Source: a bacterium
GTDB lineage: Bacteria > Electryoneota > RPQS01
NCBI GenBank assembly: GCA_028711875.1
Contig: JAQTRJ010000019.1
Location: 1-13,701, forward strand
Length of the DNA: 13,701 nt
Direction of reading: 5' to 3'
Made by a program: the position numbers and the translations under genes. The notes under the pieces were generated by a model. That model had not been told where the DNA came from. It ran no database searches and saw only the letters and a list, made by a program, of their open reading frames with translations. This document shows positions 5,996 to 13,701 of this stretch, one piece after another. Numbering within the stretch: position 1 is the stretch's first letter; each line of letters starts with the position of its first letter.

Positions 5996-7981
5996 ATGAA
6001 ACCACTACTGATCCTATCGCTGCTCTGCGCGGCCATGACCGCTGTGGCCGCTCCGCGCTTCCCTTCTCCGTGGGACTCGAACACCTCCCTGCCGCGCCCC
6101 TGTCAGCGCCCGATTGCCGTCGCGCTGGACGAAGATCCGCTTCACGTGTACAACGCGCTGAAATGCGAGTGCCGCCTGAGTTTCGATCTCGACAACACCG
6201 AACTCGCGGGCTACGTTCTGATCCAGCTCACACCCACTGTCCCGGCTCTCGACCGCGTGGATTTCCGCTTCACGCATACGCTCACGGTGGATTCGGTCTG
6301 GATCGCGAGCGGCACGAATGCCGTGTCGGTTACGACCGAGGGAACCGACAGCCTGCAGCTTTGGCTCACTCCCGCGATGGGAGCGAACGATACGATCACG
6401 ATTGGAATCGCGTATCACGGCGATCCTGCTTCCATTGATGCGTGGGGCGGCTTCCGCTGGGCCTCCGCTGCCGGTTGGCGTCCCCAGATCGCCTTCAGCA
6501 TGGGCGATGGATTCGCGCTCGATCCGCCGCCGTCGAACTATAACTGGCTTCCCTCTTATGCCGATCCTACCGATAAAGTGGAGTGGGAAGCATGGTTCCG
6601 CGTGCCCGAAAATCGCGTCGTATCCACTGGCGGCGTGCGTCTCGACACAACACATCACGGCGATGGCACCGTCACCTGGCACTATCGTCTCGACCGGCCC
6701 GTGTCCACCTATCTGCTGTTCATCGCCATCTCCGATTACGTGATCCAGACTCAGCGCGAGCAAAATCCTCGCATCGAAAATTTCGTCTATCCCAGCCGCG
6801 AGGCGGCGGCCGAAACGCACTTTTCCAACGTGCCTGCCGTGCTCGATGGTTTCGCCAGCCTTTTCGGTCCGTATCCCTTCGAACGCTTCGGCTTTTGCAT
6901 GACTCGCCTCGGCGATATGGAACACGCCACCTGCGTCGCTCACGACGACCGCGTGGTCAGCGCCAGCCACACCTATGACTGGCTGCTGTTTCATGAGATG
7001 TCTCATCAGTGGTGGGGTGATTGGGTGACCTGCGGCGATTGGCGCGATCTCTGGATCAACGAAGGATTCGGCACCTATTGCGAAGCTCTGGGAATGGAAA
7101 TTCTCTATGGCCATGAATCGTATAACGACTATGTGGCCGCCAACCTCTTCGGCCCGGCGCGTGCCACCGGCGAGAGCTTCCCGATCTACAACCCTGACTA
7201 CTACTGGGGCGAGACCGTTTATGAAAAAGGCGCGAGCGTCGTGCACATGCTCCGCTGCCTGCTTGGAGATGGCGCGTTCTTCGCCGCCTGGCGCGAATTC
7301 GGTCAGGAGCATGCCTATGGCAACGCCGTTACCGCCGATTGGCAGGCCAAGCTCGAACAGCATTACGGCGAGTCGCTCGACTGGTTCTTCCAGCCGTGGG
7401 TGTATGGAGTGCGCTATCCGGAGTATGTGGTCACGCTTGATCTTGGAGATATCGCCATTCTAAACATCAGGCAGGAGCAAGAAACGGGAACGTTCTTTCG
7501 AATGCCGATAGATATTCGGGTGTTCGGAGAGAATGGTGATTCATGTGATGTCACCATTTGGAACAATGCGACGGCAGAGCAGATTTGGGATTTATACGGT
7601 TTGACCGGATATGAAATGTGGCCAGCATCTGTGCGGATTGATCCCGATAATAAAATTCTGAAGGCTGTTTCTTATCAAATTTTGGGTGTGGACAATGCCA
7701 ACCTTGCAGTTCAGCCGCGCTTATTCCAGATCACATCCGTCTTCCCCAATCCCTTCAATCCCGTCGCCGCGATTGCCTTCGAACTCCCAAAGCTGTCGCC
7801 GGTGACTCTGCGCGTGTTCAACCTGCTGGGCGAAGAAGTCCACCGCCGCGATGTTGGAACACTTCCGGCGGGAAAACACTCTCTGCAATGGAACGGCGCG
7901 AATCAAGCTTCGGGTCTCTATGTTTTCCGTCTTGAAACTCCCGGCGATTCACGCACAGCAAAGGCCCTGCTTCTGAAATAA
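5996..7981 (+). CDS. Secreted M1-family zinc aminopeptidase with T9SS-type C-terminal domain
   Basis: A 661-residue exported metallopeptidase removing N-terminal residues from peptides. The signal peptide is MKPLLILSLLCAAMTAVAA (1-19). Domain I, a beta-sandwich, spans about 45-230. The catalytic domain has zinc ligands His333 and His337 in HEMSHQWWGD plus Glu356 in WINEGFGTY (HExxH-x18-E), general base Glu334 and transition-state Tyr409 in VYEKGAS. The usual GAMEN exopeptidase motif reads GDMEH, keeping Glu309, the residue that binds the substrate amino group; related GxMEH forms are known in M1 proteins. The catalytic part ends near residue 480 without the large helical C-terminal domain of PepN. 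A beta-rich stretch follows, then from about 575 a type IX sorting / FlgD-Ig-like domain: VFPNPFNP, LRVFNLLGEEV, GLYVFRLET and a final KALLLK. Family knowledge says such domains direct export and surface attachment through the type IX system. The gene has its own promoter and Shine-Dalgarno. DNA for residues about 483-562 is unusually AT-rich. Confidence 0.93.
   Translation: MKPLLILSLLCAAMTAVAAPRFPSPWDSNTSLPRPCQRPIAVALDEDPLHVYNALKCECRLSFDLDNTELAGYVLIQLTPTVPALDRVDFRFTHTLTVDSVWIASGTNAVSVTTEGTDSLQLWLTPAMGANDTITIGIAYHGDPASIDAWGGFRWASAAGWRPQIAFSMGDGFALDPPPSNYNWLPSYADPTDKVEWEAWFRVPENRVVSTGGVRLDTTHHGDGTVTWHYRLDRPVSTYLLFIAISDYVIQTQREQNPRIENFVYPSREAAAETHFSNVPAVLDGFASLFGPYPFERFGFCMTRLGDMEHATCVAHDDRVVSASHTYDWLLFHEMSHQWWGDWVTCGDWRDLWINEGFGTYCEALGMEILYGHESYNDYVAANLFGPARATGESFPIYNPDYYWGETVYEKGASVVHMLRCLLGDGAFFAAWREFGQEHAYGNAVTADWQAKLEQHYGESLDWFFQPWVYGVRYPEYVVTLDLGDIAILNIRQEQETGTFFRMPIDIRVFGENGDSCDVTIWNNATAEQIWDLYGLTGYEMWPASVRIDPDNKILKAVSYQILGVDNANLAVQPRLFQITSVFPNPFNPVAAIAFELPKLSPVTLRVFNLLGEEVHRRDVGTLPAGKHSLQWNGANQASGLYVFRLETPGDSRTAKALLLK
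7441..7680 (+). other. AT-rich patch inside the M1 peptidase gene
   Basis: Hand counts give 105 G+C in 240 bases (44%) here, against 37/60 (62%) in both 7321-7380 and 7801-7860. Base 7681-7740 is intermediate (31/60). Codon choice changes as well, with many AT-ending codons (GAT, AAT, AAA, TTT, TTA) that are rarer elsewhere in the gene. The reading frame is intact. The patch codes for the stretch between the catalytic domain and the C-terminal sorting domain. Confidence 0.7.
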
Positions 7982-8020
7982 CCTGATTCTCGACGAGCCG
8001 GGTTAGCGCTGAAAAAATCC
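7982..8020 (+). repeat. Possible dispersed intergenic repeat, copy 2
   Basis: This is the partner of 1264-1299: CCTGA, CGAGCCGG, TTAGCGCTGAA, then CCC. It begins on the base after the M1 stop codon. Its CCGGG and CCCGG (8019-8023) could pair across a 16-base loop as a weak hairpin. It may have arisen by chance. Confidence 0.2.
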
Positions 8021-8024
8021 CGGT

Positions 8025-8044
8025 GGTGACTCTCCAGAGTCACC
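8025..8044. repeat. Perfect 20-bp palindrome ahead of the PPDK gene
   Basis: GGTGACTCT-CC-AGAGTCACC: two perfect 9-bp arms around CC. As RNA it would fold as an 8-bp stem with a TCCA loop, but CTCG rather than a T-run follows, so an intrinsic terminator is unlikely. It lies 44 bp after the M1 stop and 100 bp before the PPDK start, a fitting place for a dimeric regulator's operator or an mRNA-stabilising hairpin. The rest of the 162-bp gap shows no clear promoter. Confidence 0.5.
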
Positions 8045-8143
8045 CTCGTGCGCGTAAACCGGCCGGAACTTCCCCGAACAATTCCATTTCAAAATAGCTA
8101 CCCATCTTTCGATGATACGGCACCACTGGAGAAAAATCCCTCG

Positions 8144-10915
8144 ATGAACAAGTACGTTTACACCTTCGGCAACAAGAAGGCGGACGGCCGCGCCGACATG
8201 AAATCGCTGCTCGGCGGCAAAGGCGCCAATCTGGCCGAAATGAATCTGCTGGGCATGCCCGTCCCGCCCGGCTTCACCATCACCACCGACGTCTGTACCT
8301 ACTTCTACGAGCACGACCGAACCTATCCGAAATCGCTTACGGATGAGGTCAATCGAGCGCTCGAGTCCGTTGAGAGTCTCACCGGCAGCCGGTTCGGCGA
8401 TCCGTCGAATCCGCTGCTCGTCTCCGTTCGCAGCGGCGCTCGCGCCTCCATGCCCGGCATGATGGACACGATTCTGAATCTCGGTCTGAACGATGACACC
8501 GTGGCCGGTCTCATTCAGCGCAGCGGCGATGCGCGCTTCGCCTACGATTCCTATCGCCGCTTCGTGGCCATGTACGGCGATGTGGTCTTGGATCTGAAGC
8601 CGGAGACCAAAGAGGAAGAAGACCCCTTCGAACTCCTGCTCGAAAAGAAAAAACATCAGGCTGGTGTCCATCTCGACACCGAACTCTCCGCCGAGCAGCT
8701 ACGGGAACTCGTGACGGAATTCAAATGGATCATTCGCGAGCGCAAGGGCGTCGAATTCCCCGAAGATCCGAAAGCGCAGCTCTGGGGCGCAATCGGCGCC
8801 GTGTTCGGCTCGTGGATGAACGAGCGTGCCATCATCTATCGCCGCTTGAATAAAATTCCCGAGTCGTGGGGCACCGCCGTCAACGTGCAGGCCATGGTGT
8901 TCGGAAATCTCGGCGACAACTGCGCCACCGGCGTCGCCTTCACCCGCGATCCGGCCACCGGCGAAAGCGCGTTCTACGGTGAGTTTCTCGTCAACGCGCA
9001 GGGTGAAGACGTCGTCGCCGGAACGCGGACGCCCCAGCAGGTCACACTGCATGGTTCGAAAAAGTGGGCGGCGGCGCACGAGATTTCCGAAGACGAACGC
9101 CGCGCCACTTATCCGTCCCTCGAAGAGCGCATGCCCGGACCGTGCAAGGAACTCATCGCCATCGCCGGTCAGCTCGAAGCGCACTACCGCGATATGATGG
9201 ACATCGAGTTCACCATTCAGGACGGCAAATTGTGGATGCTTCAATGCCGCGTCGGCAAGCGCACCGGACTGGCCGCCATTCGCATCGCCGTGGATATGGT
9301 GAGCGAAAAACTCATCACGCGCGAAGATGCCGTTCAGCGCGTGGATCCGCCGATGCTGAACCAACTGCTCCGTCCGGTCTTCGATCCTTCCGCGCTCGCG
9401 CAGGCCAAACCCATCGCGCGCGGCCTGAACGCCGGCCCCGGAGCCGCCACCGGCCGCGTCGTCTTTCACGCGTCCGATGCCGTCGAGTGGGCTAAGCGCG
9501 GCGAGCAGGTGATCCTTATCCGCATCGAAACCTCGCCCGAGGATATCCGCGGCATGAACGAAGCGCAGGGCATCCTCACTCAGCGCGGCGGCATGACCTC
9601 GCACGCCGCGCTCGTCGCCCGCCAAATGGGCAAAGTCTGCGTCGTCGGCTGCGGCGACCTGAGCATTGACTACGCGCGGCAGGAAATGTCGGTGAAGGGC
9701 AAAGTCGTGCGGCAGGGCGATTGGATTTCCATCAGCGGTTCCACCGGCGACATCTACGCCGACCGCATCCCCACCAAACCGTCGGAAGTGCTGCAGGTCT
9801 TGCTCGATAAAACGCTCGCGCCCGAAAAAGCTCCCGGCTATCGGCTCTATAAAAACCTGCTCGACTGGGCGGATGAATTCCGTCGCCTCAAAGTGCGCAC
9901 CAATGCCGACCAGCCCGATCAGGCCGCCAACGCCGTCGCCTTCGGCGCGGAGGGGATCGGACTGTGCCGCACCGAGCATATGTTCTTCGAAGGAGATCGC
10001 ATTGACATCGTCCGCCAGATGATTCTGGCTGACACCGTGGACGAACGACGCGCGGCGCTCGATCAGCTCGAGCCGATGCAGCGCGGCGATTTCGAAGGCA
10101 TCTTCCGCGCTATGGCCGGCCGTCCCGTCACGATCCGCCTGCTCGATCCGCCGCTTCACGAGTTTCTCCCCCACGGCGATCACGCCGTTGCCGATCTGGC
10201 CTCGCGTCTCGGCGTCTCCCCGGAAAAAATCCATCAGAAAGCCGCGAGTCTCTCCGAAGCCAATCCCATGCTCGGACATCGCGGCTGTCGCTTGGGGATT
10301 GTCTTTCCCGAAATCACCGCAATGCAGTCGCGCGCCGTTTTCATGGCTGCCGCGTCCGTGCAAAAGTCGGGAACTCCCGTGTTGCCCGAAGTGATGATTC
10401 CCCTCGTCATGTCGCTGCGCGAATTCACTCTGCAGGCCCAGATCATCCGCCGCATCGCCGAGGACGTAATCAAGACGACTGGCCAGACGCTTCGCTATCT
10501 GGTCGGCACCATGATCGAACTGCCCCGGGCCGCCTTGATGGCCGGCGATATCGCCAAGGAAGCGGAATTCTTCAGCTTCGGCACCAACGATCTGACCCAA
10601 ACCGCGATGGGTCTCTCACGCGATGACTCCGGAAAATTCCTTCCGCGCTACGTCGCCGAGCATATTCTTCCCGAGGATCCGTTCGAGTCGCTCGATCAGG
10701 ATGGCGTGGGTCAACTCGTGAACATGGGAGTCGAACGCGGCCGCGCCGCCCGCGCCGGTCTCAAGATCGGTATCTGCGGCGAGCACGGCGGTGATCCCCA
10801 ATCGGTCCTTTTCTTCCACGATGCCGGACTGGACTACGTTTCCTGCAGTCCCTTCCGCGTCCCCGTCGCGCGTCTGGCCGCGGCTCAGGCCGCTTTGCGC
10901 GAACGGAAATCGTAG
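8144..10915 (+). CDS. ppdK: Pyruvate, phosphate dikinase
   Basis: A 923-residue cytoplasmic enzyme interconverting ATP + Pi + pyruvate and AMP + PPi + PEP; the bacterial family is about 870-930 residues. The N-terminal ATP-grasp part holds [12 protein letters not shown] (about 22-33), [11 protein letters not shown] and [20 protein letters not shown]. The central swivelling domain holds [16 protein letters not shown] with the phospho-carrier His487; Thr485 corresponds to the threonine that PPDK regulatory protein phosphorylates in plants and some bacteria. The C-terminal TIM barrel binds pyruvate/[34 protein letters not shown] and [10 protein letters not shown] with the catalytic Cys878. The ATG at 8144 is preferred because the family starts with K-Y-V-Y-x-F and GGAG lies 12 bp upstream; a GTG at 8048 would add 32 unconserved residues. 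It is the first gene of a tight three-gene cluster. Direction (gluconeogenic or pyrophosphate-driven glycolytic) cannot be read from sequence. Confidence 0.97.
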   Translation: MNKYVYTFGNKKADGRADMKSLLGGKGANLAEMNLLGMPVPPGFTITTDVCTYFYEHDRTYPKSLTDEVNRALESVESLTGSRFGDPSNPLLVSVRSGARASMPGMMDTILNLGLNDDTVAGLIQRSGDARFAYDSYRRFVAMYGDVVLDLKPETKEEEDPFELLLEKKKHQAGVHLDTELSAEQLRELVTEFKWIIRERKGVEFPEDPKAQLWGAIGAVFGSWMNERAIIYRRLNKIPESWGTAVNVQAMVFGNLGDNCATGVAFTRDPATGESAFYGEFLVNAQGEDVVAGTRTPQQVTLHGSKKWAAAHEISEDERRATYPSLEERMPGPCKELIAIAGQLEAHYRDMMDIEFTIQDGKLWMLQCRVGKRTGLAAIRIAVDMVSEKLITREDAVQRVDPPMLNQLLRPVFDPSALAQAKPIARGLNAGPGAATGRVVFHASDAVEWAKRGEQVILIRIETSPEDIRGMNEAQGILTQRGGMTSHAALVARQMGKVCVVGCGDLSIDYARQEMSVKGKVVRQGDWISISGSTGDIYADRIPTKPSEVLQVLLDKTLAPEKAPGYRLYKNLLDWADEFRRLKVRTNADQPDQAANAVAFGAEGIGLCRTEHMFFEGDRIDIVRQMILADTVDERRAALDQLEPMQRGDFEGIFRAMAGRPVTIRLLDPPLHEFLPHGDHAVADLASRLGVSPEKIHQKAASLSEANPMLGHRGCRLGIVFPEITAMQSRAVFMAAASVQKSGTPVLPEVMIPLVMSLREFTLQAQIIRRIAEDVIKTTGQTLRYLVGTMIELPRAALMAGDIAKEAEFFSFGTNDLTQTAMGLSRDDSGKFLPRYVAEHILPEDPFESLDQDGVGQLVNMGVERGRAARAGLKIGICGEHGGDPQSVLFFHDAGLDYVSCSPFRVPVARLAAAQAALRERKS

Positions 10916-10918
10916 GAC

Positions 10919-11551
10919 GTGAACGACTCCTCGACGATGGCGAATTCCTTCCGGACGATCGCGGAGCCCGGTTACGCGCAAACCCGCGCGCTGGGCTCCC
11001 GCTTTTTCGGCACGGCCGCTCCCGCGGGCAGTGCCGACGAACTCCTGCTCCGGCTCGACGACGAGAAGCGCCAGCGCCATGATGCCACTCATTGGTGTTT
11101 CGCCGCCCGTTTCGGAGTGGCAAAGGAGCTGACGGAGCGCTCGAGCGACGCCGGCGAGCCGCACGGCACGGCTGGTCTTCCCATCTTGCGCGAAATAAAA
11201 AAACGCGACCTGACCGATTGTCTGGTGATCGTCACCCGCTATTTCGGCAGCACCAAACTCGGCACGGGCAATCTCGCCCGTGCTTATGGAGAATGCGCCG
11301 CGCTCGCTCTTGAGGCGGCGTCCGTCGCCGTGCGCTTGATCACGCGCTCGCTGCGGATCGAATGCGATTACGCCGATCAAGCCATTGTCTATCATGTCGC
11401 CCGCCGTTTTCAGGCCGCGCTCGAAGCCGTGCCGTCGTCTCGACGCGCGGAGTTCATTTTCCGTCTGGCGCCCGACCTCGTAGCGGCAGTCGCCGCCGCC
11501 CTCCGCGATGACGGCGGCGGGCGCATTCTCGTTCAGGAGATCGCATCGTGA
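10919..11551 (+). CDS. yigZ: YigZ/IMPACT (UPF0029) family protein
   Basis: A 210-residue protein of the family shared by bacterial YigZ and the N-terminal UPF0029 domain of eukaryotic IMPACT. The signature is clear: SSDAGEPHGTAGLPIL (about 75-90), then VTRYFGSTKLGTGNLARAY (about 105-123), followed by a C-terminal ferredoxin-like half typical of YigZ (about 135-205). Family knowledge ties IMPACT to translational control through GCN1/GCN2; the bacterial role is unsettled, with links to ribosomes suggested. The GTG at 10919 lies 3 bp after the PPDK stop; an ATG at 10937 (MANSFRT) would lose six residues and is equally consistent with family length. The stop overlaps the next start as GTGA, indicating translational coupling. 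No membrane segment or signal peptide is seen. Confidence 0.92.
   Translation: MNDSSTMANSFRTIAEPGYAQTRALGSRFFGTAAPAGSADELLLRLDDEKRQRHDATHWCFAARFGVAKELTERSSDAGEPHGTAGLPILREIKKRDLTDCLVIVTRYFGSTKLGTGNLARAYGECAALALEAASVAVRLITRSLRIECDYADQAIVYHVARRFQAALEAVPSSRRAEFIFRLAPDLVAAVAAALRDDGGGRILVQEIAS
11535..11540 (+). promoter_or_regulatory. Ribosome binding site of the CNNM/CorC gene, inside yigZ
   Basis: AGGAGA ends 7 bp before the GTG at 11548, the best-spaced Shine-Dalgarno in the window. It lies inside the last codons of yigZ and decides for the GTG start that overlaps the yigZ stop codon. Confidence 0.75.
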
Positions 11552-12768
11552 GTGCCGAGATCGCGCTCGTCGTCGCCTTGCTCATGTCGGCCTATTACTC
11601 CGGCATGGAAACCGCGTTCACCGCCTTCGACCGCATTCTCGTGGAAGGCTGGATCCGTGCGCGCCGTCTCGGCGGCAAGACGGCGCGCTTCCTCAGCGCA
11701 AGCCCCGAGCGCTTTCTCAGTACCGCCTTGATCGGCAACAACATCTGCAACGTGGCGATTTCGTCGCTGGTGGTGGTGCTGGCGAAATCGGCGGGCATTT
11801 CCATCGGCTGGGTGATGGCGCTCACGCCGTTTGCCGTGTTGCTGTTCGGCGAGCTGTTTCCCAAAATGCTCGGCTTCTCGCTGTCCAATCTCGCCGTGCG
11901 TTGGGTCTCGTGGCCGCTGCGCGTTTCCTATGTCCTGTTTACGCCGTTTCGCTGGCTGTTCGCTCCGGCAACGCGCCCGCTGCGGACCGGCGGCACGCTC
12001 TGGAAACGGCAGGATTTCGATCAAATTCTCATCGGCGCCGAAGGCGAAGGAGCCGTCACTCCCGAAGAGGCGCAGCTGCTCACGCGCTATCTCGATTCGC
12101 GCGAACTCAAGGTGCGGCAGATCATGACTCCCCGCACTCAGCTCGTGGCCGTCAGCGCCGATTCCTCACCCGACGATGTCCGCGATCTGTTCTGTAAAAC
12201 CCGCTATAACCTGATCCCGGTCTACGAGGGCGATCTCGATCACGTCATCGGCGGCGTGGCCGCCAAACAATTTCTCGAACCGCACGCGTCGCTCCGTGAA
12301 CTCATTCGTCCGCTCTACGCCGTTCCCGAGTCCAAACGGATCGTGGAGCTCCTCCATGAATTCAAATCCCAGCGGCGGCAGGCCGCGCTGGTCATTGACG
12401 AGCACGGCGGAACGGACGGCTTCGTGACGCTCAAGGACATCTTGGAGGAGATGATCGGCCCTGTCGCCGAGCGAATTGATCCTGATGAACCGGTTATCAA
12501 GCGTATCGCGATGGGAAAATTCCTTGTCAGTGGGTCAGCCTATTTGGACAACATCGAGCAGGTGACGGGCTGGACGCCTCCTCATGCCGAGGCAAGCACC
12601 CTTTCCGGACTCCTCGCCGAGACCCAAGGGCGTATTGCCGATGCTGGAGATGATATTGTATTTGGTAAAGTTACAATCCGGGTACTGCGGCGGACCCCTC
12701 GTCGGGTCGAGGCCTGCCTGCTGAAGCTCCCCTGGACAAATGCCCCTCGTTCGAAAGACGGCGGTTGA
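11548..12768 (+). CDS. CNNM/CorC-type transporter (DUF21, CBS pair, CorC_HlyC domain)
   Basis: A 406-residue inner-membrane protein of the hemolysin C/CorC family, now known as the CNNM family linked to Mg2+ (and Na+) transport. Residues 1-180 form the CNNM/DUF21 membrane domain, with SGMETAF (18-24), IGNNICNVA (62-70) and GELFPKMLG (101-109) matching the family's conserved S-G-x-E, G-N-N and G-E-x-x-P-K motifs; three to four hydrophobic segments are visible. A pair of CBS domains (about 189-310; VRQIMTPR at the start) usually binds adenine nucleotide, here with the typical VIDEHGGTDGFVTLKDILEEMIG near 282-304. The CorC_HlyC domain (about 325-398) begins with KRIAMGKFLVSGSAYLD. The GTG start overlaps the yigZ stop (GTGA) and has a good Shine-Dalgarno. 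The -35 box of the tRNA promoter overlaps its stop codon. Older names such as hemolysin are misleading; ion selectivity cannot be told. Confidence 0.93.
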   Translation: MSAEIALVVALLMSAYYSGMETAFTAFDRILVEGWIRARRLGGKTARFLSASPERFLSTALIGNNICNVAISSLVVVLAKSAGISIGWVMALTPFAVLLFGELFPKMLGFSLSNLAVRWVSWPLRVSYVLFTPFRWLFAPATRPLRTGGTLWKRQDFDQILIGAEGEGAVTPEEAQLLTRYLDSRELKVRQIMTPRTQLVAVSADSSPDDVRDLFCKTRYNLIPVYEGDLDHVIGGVAAKQFLEPHASLRELIRPLYAVPESKRIVELLHEFKSQRRQAALVIDEHGGTDGFVTLKDILEEMIGPVAERIDPDEPVIKRIAMGKFLVSGSAYLDNIEQVTGWTPPHAEASTLSGLLAETQGRIADAGDDIVFGKVTIRVLRRTPRRVEACLLKLPWTNAPRSKDGG

Positions 12769-12793
12769 CAAGCTGGCTGTAGGTTGCTATATT
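12765..12793 (+). promoter_or_regulatory. Sigma70-type promoter of the initiator tRNA gene
   Basis: TTGACA (12765-12770), exactly 17 bp, then TATATT (12788-12793): a perfect -35 and 5/6 -10 box. Transcription would start around 12800, only a few bases before the mature tRNA 5' end at 12804. The -35 box contains the TGA stop of the upstream CNNM/CorC gene (12766-12768). A strong promoter suits a highly expressed tRNA. Confidence 0.85.
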
Positions 12794-12803
12794 GAAGTTT
12801 CAT

Positions 12804-12877
<74 letters not shown>

Positions 12878-12878
12878 C

Positions 12879-12910
12879 AAAAAACACCCGCGTCTCACGA
12901 CGCGGGTGTT
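12879..12910 (-). terminator. Convergent hairpin terminator shared by the tRNA and the minus-strand gene
   Basis: AACACCCGCGTC (12883-12894) pairs perfectly with GACGCGGGTGTT (12899-12910): 12 bp with loop TCAC. Read on the minus strand the stem is followed by six T residues (complement of A12879-12884), a textbook intrinsic terminator 30 bp past the stop of the minus-strand gene. Read on the plus strand only TT and then CGCGTTATT follow, so it is weaker there but probably also ends the tRNA transcript. Confidence 0.88.
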
Positions 12911-12939
12911 CGCGTTATTGTCCTTCCTCCTTCACTTTC

Positions 12940-13701
12940 CTATTTCCGACTCACCTGATTCTCCGCTTTGCGCCGGCCGTCGGAATCCAGAATCGCAAAC
13001 ACCCGCAGCAAATCCGATTCCCCGGCTTTGTTGTTCTCCGCGAAAAACAGCAGCCGTGGGAATTCCGGTCCCTGACGACTGACCAGCGTCGGTGAATCAT
13101 CTCGAAAAACGGGCTGTTCTCCCCGGTGAACCTCGAACCAGCGCGCGTCATCCCGGCGGTTCCATTCGATCACGGTATGCCCGAACACGCGGCTCGTTCG
13201 GTATGGAACCTCCTCGTAATTCAGCCGCTCCGAGGTTCCGCCTTCCACGGGAAGCGCCGATAAAAAAGTGTTTGTGGGTGCGTCGGCCGGAGCCGTAGCC
13301 GAAAGATTCCGGCTGTCCTGAACCGTAATATAATATTCGATCGCCGTCGCGTCCTGCCTGAGCGACCGCACCGTTGCCGTGTAGGCATCGGTCCCGGCCG
13401 GCGTCATGGTCTGCGCCGACCAATTCCCGCCCGGCAGCAGCCGATAAAATAATCGGCACGACGTGATCGTTGCCGACGAAATTCCGATGAAGTCGTCGCT
13501 CCAGGCTTCCACGCGAATCACCACGCTATCCGGCCGCGCCGTGTATTCCGCCGGCCCGTGAATCACGTACGGCCCGCTGTTCCAGGTCATCTTCCCGATT
13601 TCGCTGTAGCGCTGCGCGATCGTCGTGTGATCCGTGCTCCAGTGGTACGTGTCCACTCCGTCGCACATCGGGTAGTTCTTGGCGGCCTGAATCCAGTCGA
13701 A
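12940..13701 (-). CDS. Large secreted protein with Ig-like and Fn3-like domains, C-terminal fragment
   Basis: A minus-strand frame is open from the right window edge to a TAG at 12942-12940, giving the last 253 residues of a longer protein. The first in-window ATG (13668) is not the start, because the frame continues upstream as FDWIQAAKNYP. The visible N-terminal 45 residues (with GVDTYHWSTDH and KMTWNSGPYVIHGP) look like the end of an enzymatic domain that I cannot name. Residues about 55-150 form an Ig-like domain common in FCB secreted proteins (RLFYRLLPGGNW, YTATVRSL, IEYYITVQDS, TAPADAPTNTF). Residues about 165-245 look like an Fn3-like domain (HTVIEWNRRDDARWFEVHRG to LLRVFAILDSDGR). 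It ends NQVSRK with no sorting domain. It converges on the tRNA gene across the shared terminator. Export is inferred from the domain style only. Confidence 0.8.
   Translation of the reverse strand, partial: FDWIQAAKNYPMCDGVDTYHWSTDHTTIAQRYSEIGKMTWNSGPYVIHGPAEYTARPDSVVIRVEAWSDDFIGISSATITSCRLFYRLLPGGNWSAQTMTPAGTDAYTATVRSLRQDATAIEYYITVQDSRNLSATAPADAPTNTFLSALPVEGGTSERLNYEEVPYRTSRVFGHTVIEWNRRDDARWFEVHRGEQPVFRDDSPTLVSRQGPEFPRLLFFAENNKAGESDLLRVFAILDSDGRRKAENQVSRK

Noticed and set aside
8699..10600. A 633-residue open frame on the minus strand opposite ppdK
   Set aside because: It is the antisense of highly conserved PPDK sequence. Such long complementary frames are common in GC-rich genes, and the translation resembles no known family.
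12953..12963. An 11-base match ACCTGATTCTC to 7981-7991
   Set aside because: Matches of this length are expected by chance between segments of a 13.7-kb window, and this copy lies inside the coding region of the minus-strand gene.

Overview
The window (GC about 60% by spot counts of single lines) carries eight protein genes plus two cut by the window edges, and one initiator tRNA. It looks like a chromosomal segment of a Gram-negative bacterium of the FCB superphylum (Fibrobacterota-Chlorobiota-Bacteroidota and related candidate phyla). The evidence is a gingipain-type C25 peptidase and a secreted M1 aminopeptidase ending in a C-terminal domain of the type IX secretion / FlgD-Ig-like kind (PNPFNP...). 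Two clean TTGACA-N17-TATxTT promoters are visible; these are the general sigma70 kind rather than the TTG/TAnnTTTG kind of true Bacteroidota, so a candidate phylum outside Bacteroidota is the better guess. I cannot name the phylum from sequence alone.

Layout. Positions 1-222 (minus): N-terminal part of an unidentified exported or membrane-anchored protein. Positions 223-420: divergent intergenic region with a minus-strand promoter candidate and an 18-bp imperfect dyad. Positions 421-1252 (plus): gamma-class carbonic anhydrase-like hexapeptide protein, then a cold-shock protein. Positions 1253-1508: intergenic region with a strong intrinsic terminator. Positions 1509-5858 (plus): a 1449-residue secreted multidomain C25 cysteine peptidase, closed by a terminator. 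Positions 5996-7981 (plus): a secreted M1 metallo-aminopeptidase with its own sigma70-like promoter and good Shine-Dalgarno. Positions 8144-12768 (plus): pyruvate phosphate dikinase, a YigZ/IMPACT-family protein and a CNNM/CorC-type ion-transport protein, packed with gaps of 3 bp or less and probably one operon. Positions 12765-12910: promoter, initiator tRNA-fMet and a shared hairpin terminator. Positions 12940-13701 (minus): C-terminal part of a large secreted protein with Ig-like and Fn3-like domains, converging on that terminator.

How they fit together. The two secreted peptidases (an endopeptidase of gingipain fold and an exo-aminopeptidase) suggest degradation of external protein to peptides and amino acids, and PPDK links pyruvate to PEP for gluconeogenesis or pyrophosphate-based energy metabolism. 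That metabolic link is inference. The other genes (carbonic anhydrase-like, CSP, YigZ, CNNM, tRNA) are ordinary housekeeping functions.

I found no CRISPR array, transposon, phage, toxin-antitoxin or defence locus. The unusual points are modest: the C25 peptidase has no recognisable C-terminal sorting domain although its neighbour does; a sharply AT-rich patch lies inside the aminopeptidase gene exactly between the catalytic part and the sorting domain; a perfect 20-bp palindrome lies ahead of the PPDK operon; and an alternative hairpin could compete with the terminator ahead of the C25 gene.
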